Below the pieces are notes generated by a model that had not been told where the DNA came from, made no database searches, and saw only the letters and a program-made list of their open reading frames with translations. The translations under genes were made by a program, and so were the position numbers. Positions 19,840 to 28,676 of a stretch of 64,000 nt of DNA are shown piece after piece (the first letter of the stretch is position 1; each line of letters starts with the position of its first letter). Source of the stretch: an uncultured Desulfuromusa sp. (GTDB taxonomy: Bacteria > Desulfobacterota > Desulfuromonadia > Desulfuromonadales > Geopsychrobacteraceae); assembly GCF_963675815.1 (NCBI RefSeq), contig NZ_OY776574.1, positions 1 through 64,000 on the forward strand, in the 5' to 3' direction.

Positions 19840-21651
19840 TCACGCTCCGTCTTTATAGCCTGCTGCCTGAAGACAAAAAAGATACGCATACTTACCGTTC
19901 TGAGACATCAATTGTTCATGATCACCCGATTCTATGACTTGCCCCTTATCAAAAACAAGAATCTGATCGAATTTCCGCACCGTGGAGAAACGGTGCGATA
20001 TCAGTATATTCATTTTCCCCTGGCTTGAGGACCTAAAATGTTCGAATACTGCAGCTTCTGCAGCGGCATCCATGGTTGCAGTCGGTTCATCCAGCACTAA
20101 AAGGTCAGCACCTGAACGCATAAATGCTCTGGAGAGTGCTATTTTCTGCCATTGCCCGCCAGAAAGTTCACGGCCCCTATTGAACCACTTTCCCAACTGG
20201 GTATCGTATTGGTCAGGGAGGCTTTCGATAAAATCGGCAGACAGCCCCTTTCTGGCGGCTTCCTGCCAGCGATCACGGTCGCCAAAGTGCCGTACATCAC
20301 CAATACCGATATTTTCACCGACCAAGAATTGATAGCGGCCATAATCCTGAAAAATCACACCGATCCTCTGTCTCAAGGCTTCGGCATTCCATTCTTGCAG
20401 ATCGACGCCATCAAGCAAAATGCGGCCTTGGGATGGTCGATATAAGCGGGTTAACAATTTGATCAGGGTGGTTTTCCCGGAACCGTTTGCACCGACCAGC
20501 GCCATACTTTCACCCGGCTTCAGATGTAGACTGATATTCTGCAATGCAGGTTCGTCGCTGTTTGGATAGCAGAAACTGACGTTCTCGAACCTGACGCCAT
20601 CACCGGACTTATTCCCCTGTGACAAAAGCCCGTTCTTTTCAGCTATCGGCTGTTCGAGATATTCATACAAATTAGATAGATAAAGGTTATCTTCATACAT
20701 GCCGCTAATCGCTTTAAGGCAAGCAGACACCGCGCTCTGTCCGTGACGAAACAGCAACAGATACATCGTCATCTGCCCCAAACTGATATTGCCTTTAATT
20801 GCCGACATGGCAATCCAGACGTAGGCTCCATAAAAAGCGGCAGTACTGAGCAGGCCTAAAGCAAACCCCCAACGGTCACGCTTTAAGGTCAAAGCCCGGT
20901 CTTCGGTAAAAATTCTGGAAAAAATTTCTCGGTAGCGTTGTAATAGCAACGGGCCGAACTGAAACAGTTTAACCTCTTTAGCATAATCTTCTCGTGTCAA
21001 AACTGTTTCAAGATACATCTGCATTCGGGTTTCCGGGGTGCGGCGGCGAAACAGGCGGAATTTATCACCAGAAAACTTTGCTTCCGACAAAAATTCCGGG
21101 ATACCGCCTGAAATCAGAATGAGCACTGCCCAAGGGGAAAACTGCAGCAGCAGAATGGCGTAGCTGACAAGAGAAATTACATTTTGCAACAAACCAAAAG
21201 TTCCGGTAACAAGACTTAATGGACGGGTGGATGCCTCACGCCGAGCACGTAACAATTTATCGTAAAACTCTGCATCTTCGAACTGAGACTGGGTCAACTG
21301 TTGGGCTTTTTCTAAAATCAGCAAGCTGATCTTTTGACCCAACAGTGCTCTTAATAATGCCTGACAGGTTGAAATTCCCCGCTGGCATCCTGTCAGCAGA
21401 ATAACCAGCCCTCCTTCACATAAGACATAAAGCAGAACCAGATCAGTCGCAGCGCTTCCCGTTTGCCGGAACTGCTCCATCGCAGCAACCACGCTGTCGA
21501 CTATCAACTGACTGACCCAAGCGATACCAGCCGGGAAAATCCCTGCTAACAAGGTCAGTCCGGCAAAAATAATCGCCAGTTTGTGGCTCGTAGACCAGAC
21601 CAACTCCAGTGCTCGGCGGCTGTAAAGAAAGAGATCTTGAAATCGCTTCAA
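19840..21651 (-). CDS. ABC exporter, fused permease and ATPase
   Basis: The 603-residue protein has an N-terminal transmembrane domain of about six helices and a C-terminal nucleotide-binding domain. Walker A is GANGSGKTT, the Q-loop region reads VIFQDYGRYQ, the signature is LSGGQ and Walker B is DLLVLDEPTATMD, followed by the switch histidine in ILISHRFSTV. This is the half-transporter type that acts as a homodimer for lipid, peptide or drug export. The start taken is a TTG at 21651 with GAGGAC upstream. The nitroreductase gene follows on the same strand. Substrate unknown. Confidence 0.9.
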   Translation of the reverse strand: MKRFQDLFLYSRRALELVWSTSHKLAIIFAGLTLLAGIFPAGIAWVSQLIVDSVVAAMEQFRQTGSAATDLVLLYVLCEGGLVILLTGCQRGISTCQALLRALLGQKISLLILEKAQQLTQSQFEDAEFYDKLLRARREASTRPLSLVTGTFGLLQNVISLVSYAILLLQFSPWAVLILISGGIPEFLSEAKFSGDKFRLFRRRTPETRMQMYLETVLTREDYAKEVKLFQFGPLLLQRYREIFSRIFTEDRALTLKRDRWGFALGLLSTAAFYGAYVWIAMSAIKGNISLGQMTMYLLLFRHGQSAVSACLKAISGMYEDNLYLSNLYEYLEQPIAEKNGLLSQGNKSGDGVRFENVSFCYPNSDEPALQNISLHLKPGESMALVGANGSGKTTLIKLLTRLYRPSQGRILLDGVDLQEWNAEALRQRIGVIFQDYGRYQFLVGENIGIGDVRHFGDRDRWQEAARKGLSADFIESLPDQYDTQLGKWFNRGRELSGGQWQKIALSRAFMRSGADLLVLDEPTATMDAAAEAAVFEHFRSSSQGKMNILISHRFSTVRKFDQILVFDKGQVIESGDHEQLMSQNGKYAYLFCLQAAGYKDGA

Positions 21652-21888
21652 AAAAAGAATGTCCTCTTATCATGCGAAGGGAAATGCAAAATGCAGCCTC
21701 ATCGTAAATCGCCCTGAGCCACAAAGCTTATGATGCCATCCATAGATTATGGGCATCACGATCAAAATCTTCGGGCTGCGATTCAATAGCCTCTAGTGCT
21801 TCAGGCTGTTGGGAAAGCCGTCACCGTTTGTACAATAACAGCTGTTGAGATGTTCATATTGGAAGATAACATTGTGTGGCCACTTTTT

Positions 21889-22497
21889 TCAGTTTATGAA
21901 GCTCACGAGGCCGGTGAAAAATATCTGTGCAGCAATGGCCGAGAGAAATAGCCCCGTTAATTTGGTAAGAATTGTTAGGCCTTGCTGGCCAAGAATACTC
22001 TCTAATCGACCTGCGGCAATTAACAGAGCCCCGACTGCAATAACAGCGCAAAGGAGCCCCAGGCTGGCGGTTATTTTTTCAGGAACCGTTTTCAGTCCAG
22101 CGCCCATGACTAATAGTGCGCCGATTGTTCCAGGCCCAACAGTGATTGGAATAGCCAGGGGAACAACAGCTATGTATTCTTTAGGCTCCTGAGCAGAAAC
22201 AGCTTCTTTTCCCTGGACCAGAGAAACTGCTGAAAGAAAGAGGATTGCTCCGGCGCCGATACGAAATGCGTCGAGAGTAATGCCAAGCACGGAAAAAAGA
22301 TAACTCCCGAACAGAAAAAGGACAAAACATGCCAGAATAATAGCAAAGGTGACCTTGATTGCGATTCTTTGACGCTCAGATTTAGACATGTCTTTGGTTA
22401 GGGACAGAAATGCTGACACAACAAAAAAAGGCGTGAGAAGCAAAAACATCTTCAGAAATATATTGATAAATAGTTGTAACATCATAATTAACTTCAA
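21889..22497 (-). CDS. MarC-family integral membrane protein
   Basis: The 202-residue product is almost entirely hydrophobic, with about six membrane segments. It carries the MarC (UPF0056) signatures: LTPFFVVSAFLSLT near the N terminus and the central PLAIPITVGPGTIGALLV. The family is of unsettled function; it was once linked to multiple antibiotic resistance, but that link is doubtful. It stands alone between the ABC exporter and the Mo/W transporter operon, on the same strand, with gaps of about 240 and 130 bases. Length is normal. Confidence 0.88.
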   Translation of the reverse strand: MKLIMMLQLFINIFLKMFLLLTPFFVVSAFLSLTKDMSKSERQRIAIKVTFAIILACFVLFLFGSYLFSVLGITLDAFRIGAGAILFLSAVSLVQGKEAVSAQEPKEYIAVVPLAIPITVGPGTIGALLVMGAGLKTVPEKITASLGLLCAVIAVGALLIAAGRLESILGQQGLTILTKLTGLFLSAIAAQIFFTGLVSFIN

Positions 22498-22630
22498 ACC
22501 TTGTCACGGATCGACATTAACCCTTTTCCTGGCAATTAAGAGCCCTTCTTCAGGATTTTGACAACATCACGACTCAGTTGCATCAACTCTCCATACCTTC
22601 ACAACCGGAAACGTGTAACGGGATATCAAA

Positions 22631-23296
22631 TCAAACCAAAGCATTCACATTCACAGTTCGGTCAATCTTGCCCCGCCTCAAAAAAGAGATTCGTTGCCCC
22701 AGAGTCACCGCTTCGGTCATATTATGGGTCACCAGCAGCATAGTGACGCTGGTTTTCTCCTGTAATTCTTTCAGTTCAAGTTGCAACTGCTTGCGGATTT
22801 CATCATCCAAATGGCTTAAGGGTTCATCCAACAGCAGGGCTTTTGGCTCGTTCGCCAGAGCCCTGGCCAGAGCAACCCGCTGCTTCTGCCCACCACTGAG
22901 CATCGAAGGATATTTATGTTGTTCTCCAGTCAGGTTGACCAGAGAGAGATAATACTGGCTCTTATCAGTCACCACATGCTTTTCTGCGCCACCGGCTTTC
23001 AGTCCATACTCAACGTTCTGCAGAGCTGTCAGGTGCGGGAAAAGGGCATATTCCTGAAACACGAAGCCAACATCGCGACTTTGTGGCGCAAGCGCTGTCA
23101 CACAGCTGTCGTTAAGGTAGATCTCCCCGCTATCTGGCTTCTGTAGTCCGGCGATAATCGATAAAAGGGTGCTCTTCCCCTCACCACTGGGGCCAACCAG
23201 GACGTGAAACTCACCCTGCTTGATATTGAGTGACAGTTTTTTAAACAAGACCCGTGAGCCAAATGATTTTTCAATGTTCTGAAGTTCAATACTCAT
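22631..23296 (-). CDS. Molybdate/tungstate-type ABC transporter ATP-binding protein
   Basis: The 221-residue ATPase has Walker A GPSGEGKST, Q-loop FVFQEYALFP, signature LSGGQ, Walker B ALLLDEPLSHLD and the switch histidine in LLVTHNMTEA. It overlaps the permease gene by 11 bases, as expected of a translationally coupled pair. At this length it lacks the C-terminal TOBE/Mop domain that classical ModC uses to sense molybdate. With the adjacent ModB-like permease, ModA-like binding protein, moeA and the molybdopterin-binding gene, its role is oxyanion uptake for cofactor synthesis. Molybdate versus tungstate cannot be decided by eye. Confidence 0.88.
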   Translation of the reverse strand: MSIELQNIEKSFGSRVLFKKLSLNIKQGEFHVLVGPSGEGKSTLLSIIAGLQKPDSGEIYLNDSCVTALAPQSRDVGFVFQEYALFPHLTALQNVEYGLKAGGAEKHVVTDKSQYYLSLVNLTGEQHKYPSMLSGGQKQRVALARALANEPKALLLDEPLSHLDDEIRKQLQLELKELQEKTSVTMLLVTHNMTEAVTLGQRISFLRRGKIDRTVNVNALV

Positions 23297-24131
23297 GTTG
23301 GCGCCCTGCTTGAACCTTCAGGATAAAGAGCAAGGTAAAGGAGAACATGACCAGAACCAGAGCGGTGGAGATCGAATTGCTCATGCCTCCGCTCATCGCT
23401 TCCATATAGATGGAAATAGTCATAGTTTCCGTCTTGCCAGGAATACTTCCCGCCACCATTGCGGTGGCTCCGAACTCACCCAGTGCACGAGCCCAGGTCA
23501 TGGCTAAACCGGCACATGCTCCTTTGCGGCATAGAGGCAAGATCACCTTGCGGAAGGTATAAAAATCTGAGGCATTCAGGGTTGCAGAAGCGGCCAGCAG
23601 GTTTCCAGGAATGGCAACAATGCTTTCCCGTGCTGTCTTGATAAAAAACGGAGACGCAACAAAAAACTGGGCCAACACAATCCCGTAGGGGGTAAAGAGA
23701 ATACCGATCCCTGCCTCCTGCAACAGCCCGCCGAGAGGGTTACTCGGTTTAAGCAGCAAAAGCAGGCTCAGTCCCGTGACGAGTGGTGGCATGATAATCG
23801 GCAGATCGATGAGAGTCTCAAGAATTGCTTTTCCCTTGAACTGTTTCAGCGCCAGTATATAGGCCACAGGAAATCCGATAAGCAGGGTCAACGCAACAAC
23901 TGTGAGGGATGTTGCCAAACTCAGAAAAATGGCGCTCATTCCCTGGGGGGAAGAAACATGCTCAATGATCTCACTCCAGGAGGCCGCTCCAACCAGCGAC
24001 AAGAGAACCAGAGCAATCAGACTAAAAAACAGCGCCGTCAGACCAGCCATCAGCAGGTCAAATCGGAACAGATACTTTGACCAGACTCTCTTGTTCTGCG
24101 GTATGGTCATAGTTTGGAGCGATGTATTCAT
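23286..24131 (-). CDS. Molybdate/tungstate-type ABC transporter permease
   Basis: The 281-residue protein has six predicted membrane segments and the permease EAA-like loop LNASDFYTFRKVILPLCRKG ahead of ARALGEFGATAMVAGSIPGKTE, a stretch characteristic of ModB/WtpB/CysT-type permeases. A hydrophilic N-terminal leader of about 25 residues precedes the first helix. It sits between the DUF364 gene (6 bases upstream) and the ATPase gene (overlapping). It forms the transmembrane path for the oxyanion delivered by the binding protein encoded at 24899-25642. Confidence 0.9.
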   Translation of the reverse strand: MNTSLQTMTIPQNKRVWSKYLFRFDLLMAGLTALFFSLIALVLLSLVGAASWSEIIEHVSSPQGMSAIFLSLATSLTVVALTLLIGFPVAYILALKQFKGKAILETLIDLPIIMPPLVTGLSLLLLLKPSNPLGGLLQEAGIGILFTPYGIVLAQFFVASPFFIKTARESIVAIPGNLLAASATLNASDFYTFRKVILPLCRKGACAGLAMTWARALGEFGATAMVAGSIPGKTETMTISIYMEAMSGGMSNSISTALVLVMFSFTLLFILKVQAGRQHEY

Positions 24132-24137
24132 ATCTTC

Positions 24138-24884
24138 TTAAACTGCCTTAAAGCAGAAACGTTTCAGATTCATCAATTCCGCGGCTCCAGCGATGCTGGT
24201 TCCGTAGAAAATAATTTCGGTTTGAGCGTCCTTTGCTAATTGCAACAGTCCCGGCAAGGAACCATTAACCACAGTGGACCCGGTGGCCAGAACCAGATCG
24301 GACTTTACAAACAGATCTGCGGTCTCCTGCTCGTCCCCCCATTTGATCGACACCCCGTATTTGCTGCTGCCAAGCTGGCTTTCATCCCGATCAACGCAGA
24401 TAACATGATCGGCACCAAAAGTCTCAACCAGAGCTTCAAGAATTGCGGGTTGCAGGCCGACCAGTCCAACTTTTTTGATCGACATCTGTTTGATTCGTCG
24501 CATCATCTCCCTCGCGCAGTCTTCCGGTTCATCATCGTGACAATGGATGGTCATTATTTCTGGTTGCAGAGAGCGCATAACCGCATTAAGAGTCGCAATG
24601 AAGATTGCCCGATTCGAGACACTGTCAAACGGCCGATCAAGGATCGCTTCCAATGTCGAGATTTGTTCACTTGGAGCATCAGTAAAGGCTTGTCCTTGGC
24701 TATCTTTGAATCTGGCAGCCATCAGAAATTCTTTACCCTTAAGCAGTGGGTAGTCCTGACGGGTAGGATTGCCGATCGCTTCTTCATTACTCAGAATCCG
24801 GGCACTGATAGCAACTGGTTCTTGCAAAAGTGAGTGTTTTATTGCCAAAGCCAAAAATCGTTCTTTTAACTGATCGTAGAACAT
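24138..24884 (-). CDS. DUF364-family protein in Mo/W transporter operon
   Basis: The 248-residue cytoplasmic protein resembles the DUF364 family, described as a putative heavy-metal chelation domain. The family-like stretches are NAVMRSLQPEIM, the acidic HCHDDEPEDCA, and a C-terminal Rossmann-like part (KVGLVGLQPAILEALVETFG, LVLATGSTVVNGS). It lies between the ModA-like binding protein gene (14 bases) and the permease gene (6 bases), so it is co-transcribed with the transporter. The histidine/cysteine/acid motif and this position suggest it handles the imported metal oxyanion or a metal-ligand complex. That role is inferred, not established. Confidence 0.8.
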   Translation of the reverse strand: MFYDQLKERFLALAIKHSLLQEPVAISARILSNEEAIGNPTRQDYPLLKGKEFLMAARFKDSQGQAFTDAPSEQISTLEAILDRPFDSVSNRAIFIATLNAVMRSLQPEIMTIHCHDDEPEDCAREMMRRIKQMSIKKVGLVGLQPAILEALVETFGADHVICVDRDESQLGSSKYGVSIKWGDEQETADLFVKSDLVLATGSTVVNGSLPGLLQLAKDAQTEIIFYGTSIAGAAELMNLKRFCFKAV

Positions 24885-24898
24885 CTCCAGTTCCTTTG

Positions 24899-25642
24899 TT
24901 ATTTGAGTTCAATTGTTTGGAAGCCATGCTTAAAAAAAACAGTAGCGCTATTTTCAAGCAGGTATTTCCAAAACATAAAAGCTTCTTTCGAGTTTGACGG
25001 TTGGGTCATCTGGCAAAGAGGAATACTGTCAATCGGGTTGATACTAGCAGGCAGCTCAACGACCTCAACCTGACCAGACTGGATAGCATCGGCGCGCCAG
25101 ACAATCGAAGCATCAACAGTACCAGTTTCGACCCACTGCACTAGTTGTTTGACGCTTACGCCACGGGCAACAACATTCATCTCGGCCGGGTCGAGTCCCG
25201 CAGCCTGAAACATTTTCTTGTTATTGCGCCCGATCGCGCAGGCTTCGCCATCACCAAGAGCGATTTTATAAGCCTTGTTGGTCAGATCATTCAGTTTTTT
25301 GACCTTGTGGTTACCTTTGGGAGAAATGAGGACGGGGGTATGATATGCAACGGCAATACATTCCTTGACATAGCCTTCTTGTTTAAGTTTTAGAGCCCAC
25401 TTTTCCGATCCGGGAATAAACAGATCAGGTTTAACCCCCAGGAGAATTTTACCCCCCAACCGACCAGAGCCTGCAAAATCAAAGATAACCTTGATACCTG
25501 TTTCTTCGGTAAAATTCTGACCCAACTCAGTCAACGGCACACGCATGCCAGCACCGGCAAAAACAAACAGATCTGAGGCAAAGGACGTGTGGCCAAGGAG
25601 CAAGACCAATAAGGTCGACAACAGATAAAGCTTGTATTTCAT
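24899..25642 (-). CDS. ModA-like periplasmic binding protein
   Basis: The 247-residue protein starts with a signal peptide (MKYKLYLLSTLLVLLLG, cleavage near SFAS). It has the molybdate-binding-family opening DLFVFAGAGMRVPLTELGQNF and later FAGSGRLGGKILLGVKPDLFIPGS, which position the oxyanion-binding hydroxyls and amides. A GDGEACAIGR segment and VEWTGTVDASIVWR-like region (VETGTVDASIVWR) follow, as in this solute-binding fold. It is the first transporter gene after moeA on the same strand, 27 bases apart. It captures molybdate or tungstate in the periplasm. Confidence 0.88.
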   Translation of the reverse strand: MKYKLYLLSTLLVLLLGHTSFASDLFVFAGAGMRVPLTELGQNFTEETGIKVIFDFAGSGRLGGKILLGVKPDLFIPGSEKWALKLKQEGYVKECIAVAYHTPVLISPKGNHKVKKLNDLTNKAYKIALGDGEACAIGRNNKKMFQAAGLDPAEMNVVARGVSVKQLVQWVETGTVDASIVWRADAIQSGQVEVVELPASINPIDSIPLCQMTQPSNSKEAFMFWKYLLENSATVFFKHGFQTIELK

Positions 25643-25668
25643 AATCAGTTCCTCCTAGATGGAATTCT

Positions 25669-26880
25669 TTAAAATTGCGCTATAAACTCAAGGATCTCGA
25701 CCTGCTCTCCTGCCGATATCTGGTCAACATCACCCCCCAGCAGGGCCAGGCCATCACAGATTCCAAAGTTGAGAAAGTGTGAGGTCAACTGGCTGCTGAG
25801 TTTATGTGCTCGCTCCTCCCCCGCCTCGGTTACCAATTTCATCCGAATCACATCCCAGCGCCCTTTGCGCCCTTTCAGATCTGTGGCAAGTTGCACACTT
25901 CTGACATGAGGGAGAACTGCATTGATCCCCATCAGTTTTTTTACTGTAGGCAACAGGTAATAGAAGAAGTTGACCAGACATGCAGCCGGATAGCCGGGCA
26001 TCCCGAAAAAGAGGGTTTCTCCTCGACGAGCAACGATCAGAGGACGTCCAGGCTTAATCCCGGTGCGGTTGACCAGAACTTCAAAACCGCTGGAGTGAAG
26101 CAATGGGCGGATAAAATCATACTTACCCATGGAAACCCCACCAGAAGAGATCACTAAATCACACTCCTGAGCCAACTGATCAATGCTGCTGCTGATGGTC
26201 GTCTCATCATCATTAACCGGTCCAAGGACCTTGCACTTTATGCCCAATTGCGCGAGGCAGCCGACCAGGAAATGCCGATTACTATCGTAGACACTACCCG
26301 GTCGGTGTTCCTGACCGAGTTGTAAAACTTCGTCACCGGTGATCAGGATTCCTATGGTTGGTAACCGGCGAACCTTAACCTGCGCGATACCGGTGCAACA
26401 GAGGACACTGTGATTGACCGGGGTCAATCGGTCACCAGAATTCAGGACAGGCTCTCCGGAGCTCAACTCTTCACCAATGCGATTAATATTTTCACCCACA
26501 GAGGCTTCAGCTTTGAGCACGAGGATGCCATCAACAACGGTCGTATCCTCCACCCGGATAACGGCCACGCTTCCTTCAGGAACAGTGGCACCGGTCATGA
26601 CGGCTGCGGCCTGTCCGTCTTTGAGGTGATGCTTGGGGAGTTCCCCCGCACCAAGGGTCTCAACAATCTGGTATTCCTGCAGCCCTGGTTGATTGAGGGC
26701 AAAACCATCAACAGCACTACGCCGAGTGTCAGGAAAAGCGTGAGGGGCAACAATATCTTCAGCCAACACGCGACCCAGAGCATCAGCTGTTGCTATGGTT
26801 TCAATTCCAACAGATTGAGCCGTGCCAATCAGAACCGCTTGTGCATCTGGAAGTGGAAGAGCAGCTATCGCAGTCATCAT
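25669..26880 (-). CDS. moeA: Molybdopterin molybdenumtransferase MoeA
   Basis: MoeA inserts the metal into adenylylated molybdopterin. The family features are all visible: DALGRVLAEDIVAPHAFPDTRRSAVDG near the N terminus (with PxFxxSAxDGFA-type motif), MTGATVPEG, the MoCF-fold core ILITGDEVLQLG and SSGGVSMGKYD, then KPGRPLIVARRGETLFFGMPGYP. The ATG at 26880 is chosen because it overlaps the stop of the upstream molybdopterin-binding gene (ATGATGA arrangement), giving a protein of about 403 residues, normal for the family. The gene is followed by the oxyanion transporter genes, coupling uptake and insertion. Confidence 0.93.
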   Translation of the reverse strand: MMTAIAALPLPDAQAVLIGTAQSVGIETIATADALGRVLAEDIVAPHAFPDTRRSAVDGFALNQPGLQEYQIVETLGAGELPKHHLKDGQAAAVMTGATVPEGSVAVIRVEDTTVVDGILVLKAEASVGENINRIGEELSSGEPVLNSGDRLTPVNHSVLCCTGIAQVKVRRLPTIGILITGDEVLQLGQEHRPGSVYDSNRHFLVGCLAQLGIKCKVLGPVNDDETTISSSIDQLAQECDLVISSGGVSMGKYDFIRPLLHSSGFEVLVNRTGIKPGRPLIVARRGETLFFGMPGYPAACLVNFFYYLLPTVKKLMGINAVLPHVRSVQLATDLKGRKGRWDVIRMKLVTEAGEERAHKLSSQLTSHFLNFGICDGLALLGGDVDQISAGEQVEILEFIAQF

Positions 26881-27902
26881 GAACTCCCCCAGCCGAATGG
26901 GCAGATGGGATAATGACATTTGGGACAGAAATGGCATAAACCACCATGTCCAGACTTTGCGATTTCATTTGGAGTGATCGATTCTCCGGCGAGAAGCCGT
27001 GGCAGGAAGATGTCGAGGGCTGTCTTATCGAAGAACAAAGCCGCTGCTGGAACAGCACAGACGGGAACAAGGCCAACGTGACCAATCGTCAAGTTATTTC
27101 CTGGTTGAATTGGATTGCCTTGTTCATGAAATTTTACTCCGGCATCTTTCATCGCAGCAACCGTAACATCATCGGGATCAACCGATGTCCCCCCCGTGAC
27201 CAGAACCAACTCACTCTCTGCGACAGCCTTCTGCAGCGCCTGACTGATTTCAGTTTTAACATCAGGCAGTATGGTTGAAAAGGTGACATCAACTCCCTGC
27301 TGTTTCAATTTGTCCGTCAGTATCGGGGTAAAATCGTCTGAGATACGACCACTGTGGACTTCCGTTCCCGTAACCAAAATCGAGGCGGTCGTGATTTTAT
27401 AAGGTTTGATCGAAATCAATGACTCATCAACAAGCATGCTCATTCGATTCAAAATATCTCTTGAACAGGTCAAGGGTATGATCCGAAAAGCGGCGACTTG
27501 TTTTCCTTTAGTTACCGGGAAGTTATTATGGATGGTCGGTAGCGAGGGAATTGCTAAAGCGTTGAGTTGCTCTAGACGCTTATGGTCGACTTTGAAGATC
27601 CCCCTGGTCTCAGAATAGAAACTTATCTTCCCCTCATGTGGTTCAGCATCAAAAAAAATATTTTCACCAGCGATTTTGGGAGCCAGCAGACGAGCAGCAG
27701 CATCCTCATGAATCTCGGATTCCGATCCCTCCCAAACATAGATATGGTTCTTACCGATACGCTGCAACAGGGAAATATCTTTTTCCTGGATAACGTGCCC
27801 GCGCTTAAAAGCCACCCCTTTATAGTTATTTTTCCGGTTCACCTCGGTAATGTCGTAACCGAGGACCTCACCAATGGTTTCAGACAGTGCTAGTTTCTTC
27901 AT
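26877..27902 (-). CDS. Molybdopterin-binding protein with C-terminal cysteine motif
   Basis: Of 341 residues, about 170-310 are a MoCF-type molybdopterin-binding domain: ILVTGTEVHSGRISDDFTP and LVTGGTSVDPDDV. The N-terminal half lacks the MoeA signature but shows an MPT-pathway-like LGYDITEVN and a region GVAFKRGHVIQEKDI common to this uncharacterised subgroup. The C terminus carries four closely spaced cysteines (CHFCPKCHYPICPFG), suggesting a bound metal. It overlaps moeA by a few bases and is the first gene of the leftward moeA-transporter operon. It may do the adenylyltransferase (MogA-like) step or act as a chaperone; neither is proven. Confidence 0.85.
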   Translation of the reverse strand: MKKLALSETIGEVLGYDITEVNRKNNYKGVAFKRGHVIQEKDISLLQRIGKNHIYVWEGSESEIHEDAAARLLAPKIAGENIFFDAEPHEGKISFYSETRGIFKVDHKRLEQLNALAIPSLPTIHNNFPVTKGKQVAAFRIIPLTCSRDILNRMSMLVDESLISIKPYKITTASILVTGTEVHSGRISDDFTPILTDKLKQQGVDVTFSTILPDVKTEISQALQKAVAESELVLVTGGTSVDPDDVTVAAMKDAGVKFHEQGNPIQPGNNLTIGHVGLVPVCAVPAAALFFDKTALDIFLPRLLAGESITPNEIAKSGHGGLCHFCPKCHYPICPFGWGSS

Positions 27903-27914
27903 TCTCAGACCTCA

Positions 27915-27929
27915 GTCTCATTTTGAGAC
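27915..27929. promoter_or_regulatory. Palindromic candidate enhancer site, perfect copy
   Basis: GTCTCATTTTGAGAC has perfect arms (GTCTCA/TGAGAC around a TTT core). It lies 13 bases upstream of the start codon of the molybdopterin-binding gene and about 300 bases upstream of the predicted moaE sigma-54 start site. Similar sites occur at 34142-34156, 52809-52823 and 55456-55470, always near sigma-54-type promoters. It is probably a binding site of the activator encoded at 53182-55335 (inference). Confidence 0.65.
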
Positions 27930-28195
27930 AACTACCGACCCCATACAAAGCGCGGATTATTGTCTACCTAAATATCCCGCTTTTTCAATGAAGACGCAGT
28001 CAAAATGGACTTCCTTCAACAGCCTAGGCCACTAAAAAAAGTCAGTTCCATACTCTTAATTATCAGACCAACCTATCGCTAATTCAAAAAGCAAGCCAGA
28101 TTCGCGCTTTAACATTAGACTGACAAAATTGTCTGGCTACAGATCTCAAGCAAAAGCGTTGCATAGGAAAAGCGCCAACTTAAATGGCAGAGCAT

Positions 28196-28211
28196 TGGTA
28201 CAAATGTTGCT
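28196..28211 (+). promoter_or_regulatory. Sigma-54 promoter of the moaE-moaC-mobB operon
   Basis: TGGTACAAATGTTGCT matches the -24/-12 pattern, with GG at 28197-28198 and GC at 28209-28210, exactly 12 bases apart. The predicted transcript start is about 28222, giving a 46-base leader to moaE. Confidence 0.72.
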
Positions 28212-28267
28212 ACAAAATGGATATCTCAATAGAAATCATTCCATTTTGCGACAGAACGGAGAAAACC

Positions 28268-28630
28268 ATGGATATATCCAAAACCATAGCCAAGTTGAAA
28301 GAAAACCAAGCGTTTGCCGAAAATGTCGGCATGGTTCTCGTCCATAACGGTGTCGTCAGGGGTTGGTCGCGTGCAGACCATTCAGGCGTGGCTGAGATTG
28401 ATATCAGTGTTGATCAAGACAGGGCAGAAGAAATCCGTCAGGAAATCGAACAGATGCCTGGCATCTATAAAGTTGTCATGGAGGCTCGTTCCGGAAGGAT
28501 GAAACCAGGAGATGATGTTCTGTTCCTGATTGTGGCCGGAGACATTCGGGAAAATGTCAAACCAGCGCTGGCCCTGTTGCTCGACCGTGTTAAGGCTGAA
28601 GCCGTAAGCAAGAAAGAGTATTGCTCCTAA
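28268..28630 (+). CDS. moaE: MoaE-like molybdopterin synthase large subunit
   Basis: MoaE with MoaD transfers sulfur to cyclic pyranopterin to form molybdopterin. The 120-residue product has GMVLVHNGVVRGWSR, corresponding to the family's N-terminal beta strand and VR motif, and MEARSGRMKPGDDVLFLIVAGDIRE, corresponding to the R-x-G-x-L-x-PGD region, then DRVKAEAVSKKE, equivalent to the conserved lysine segment. It is shorter than enterobacterial MoaE and lacks its C-terminal tail. The ATG at 28268 with GGAG upstream is preferred over an upstream in-frame start at 28184, which precedes the promoter start. First gene of the operon. Confidence 0.82.
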   Translation: MDISKTIAKLKENQAFAENVGMVLVHNGVVRGWSRADHSGVAEIDISVDQDRAEEIRQEIEQMPGIYKVVMEARSGRMKPGDDVLFLIVAGDIRENVKPALALLLDRVKAEAVSKKEYCS

Positions 28631-28676
28631 TTCTAAGGCTTTTTAATCACAGCGACTTATCCTCTGAGGAGACATT

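Noticed and set aside
28122..28133. GACAAAATTGTC palindrome as another activator site
   Set aside because: Its sequence differs from the shared 15-bp pattern; left unassigned.
27903..28190. A leftward sigma-54 promoter for the moeA/transporter operon
   Set aside because: Every GC was checked for CC 12 bases on; none gave an acceptable match, so the promoter type of this operon is unknown.
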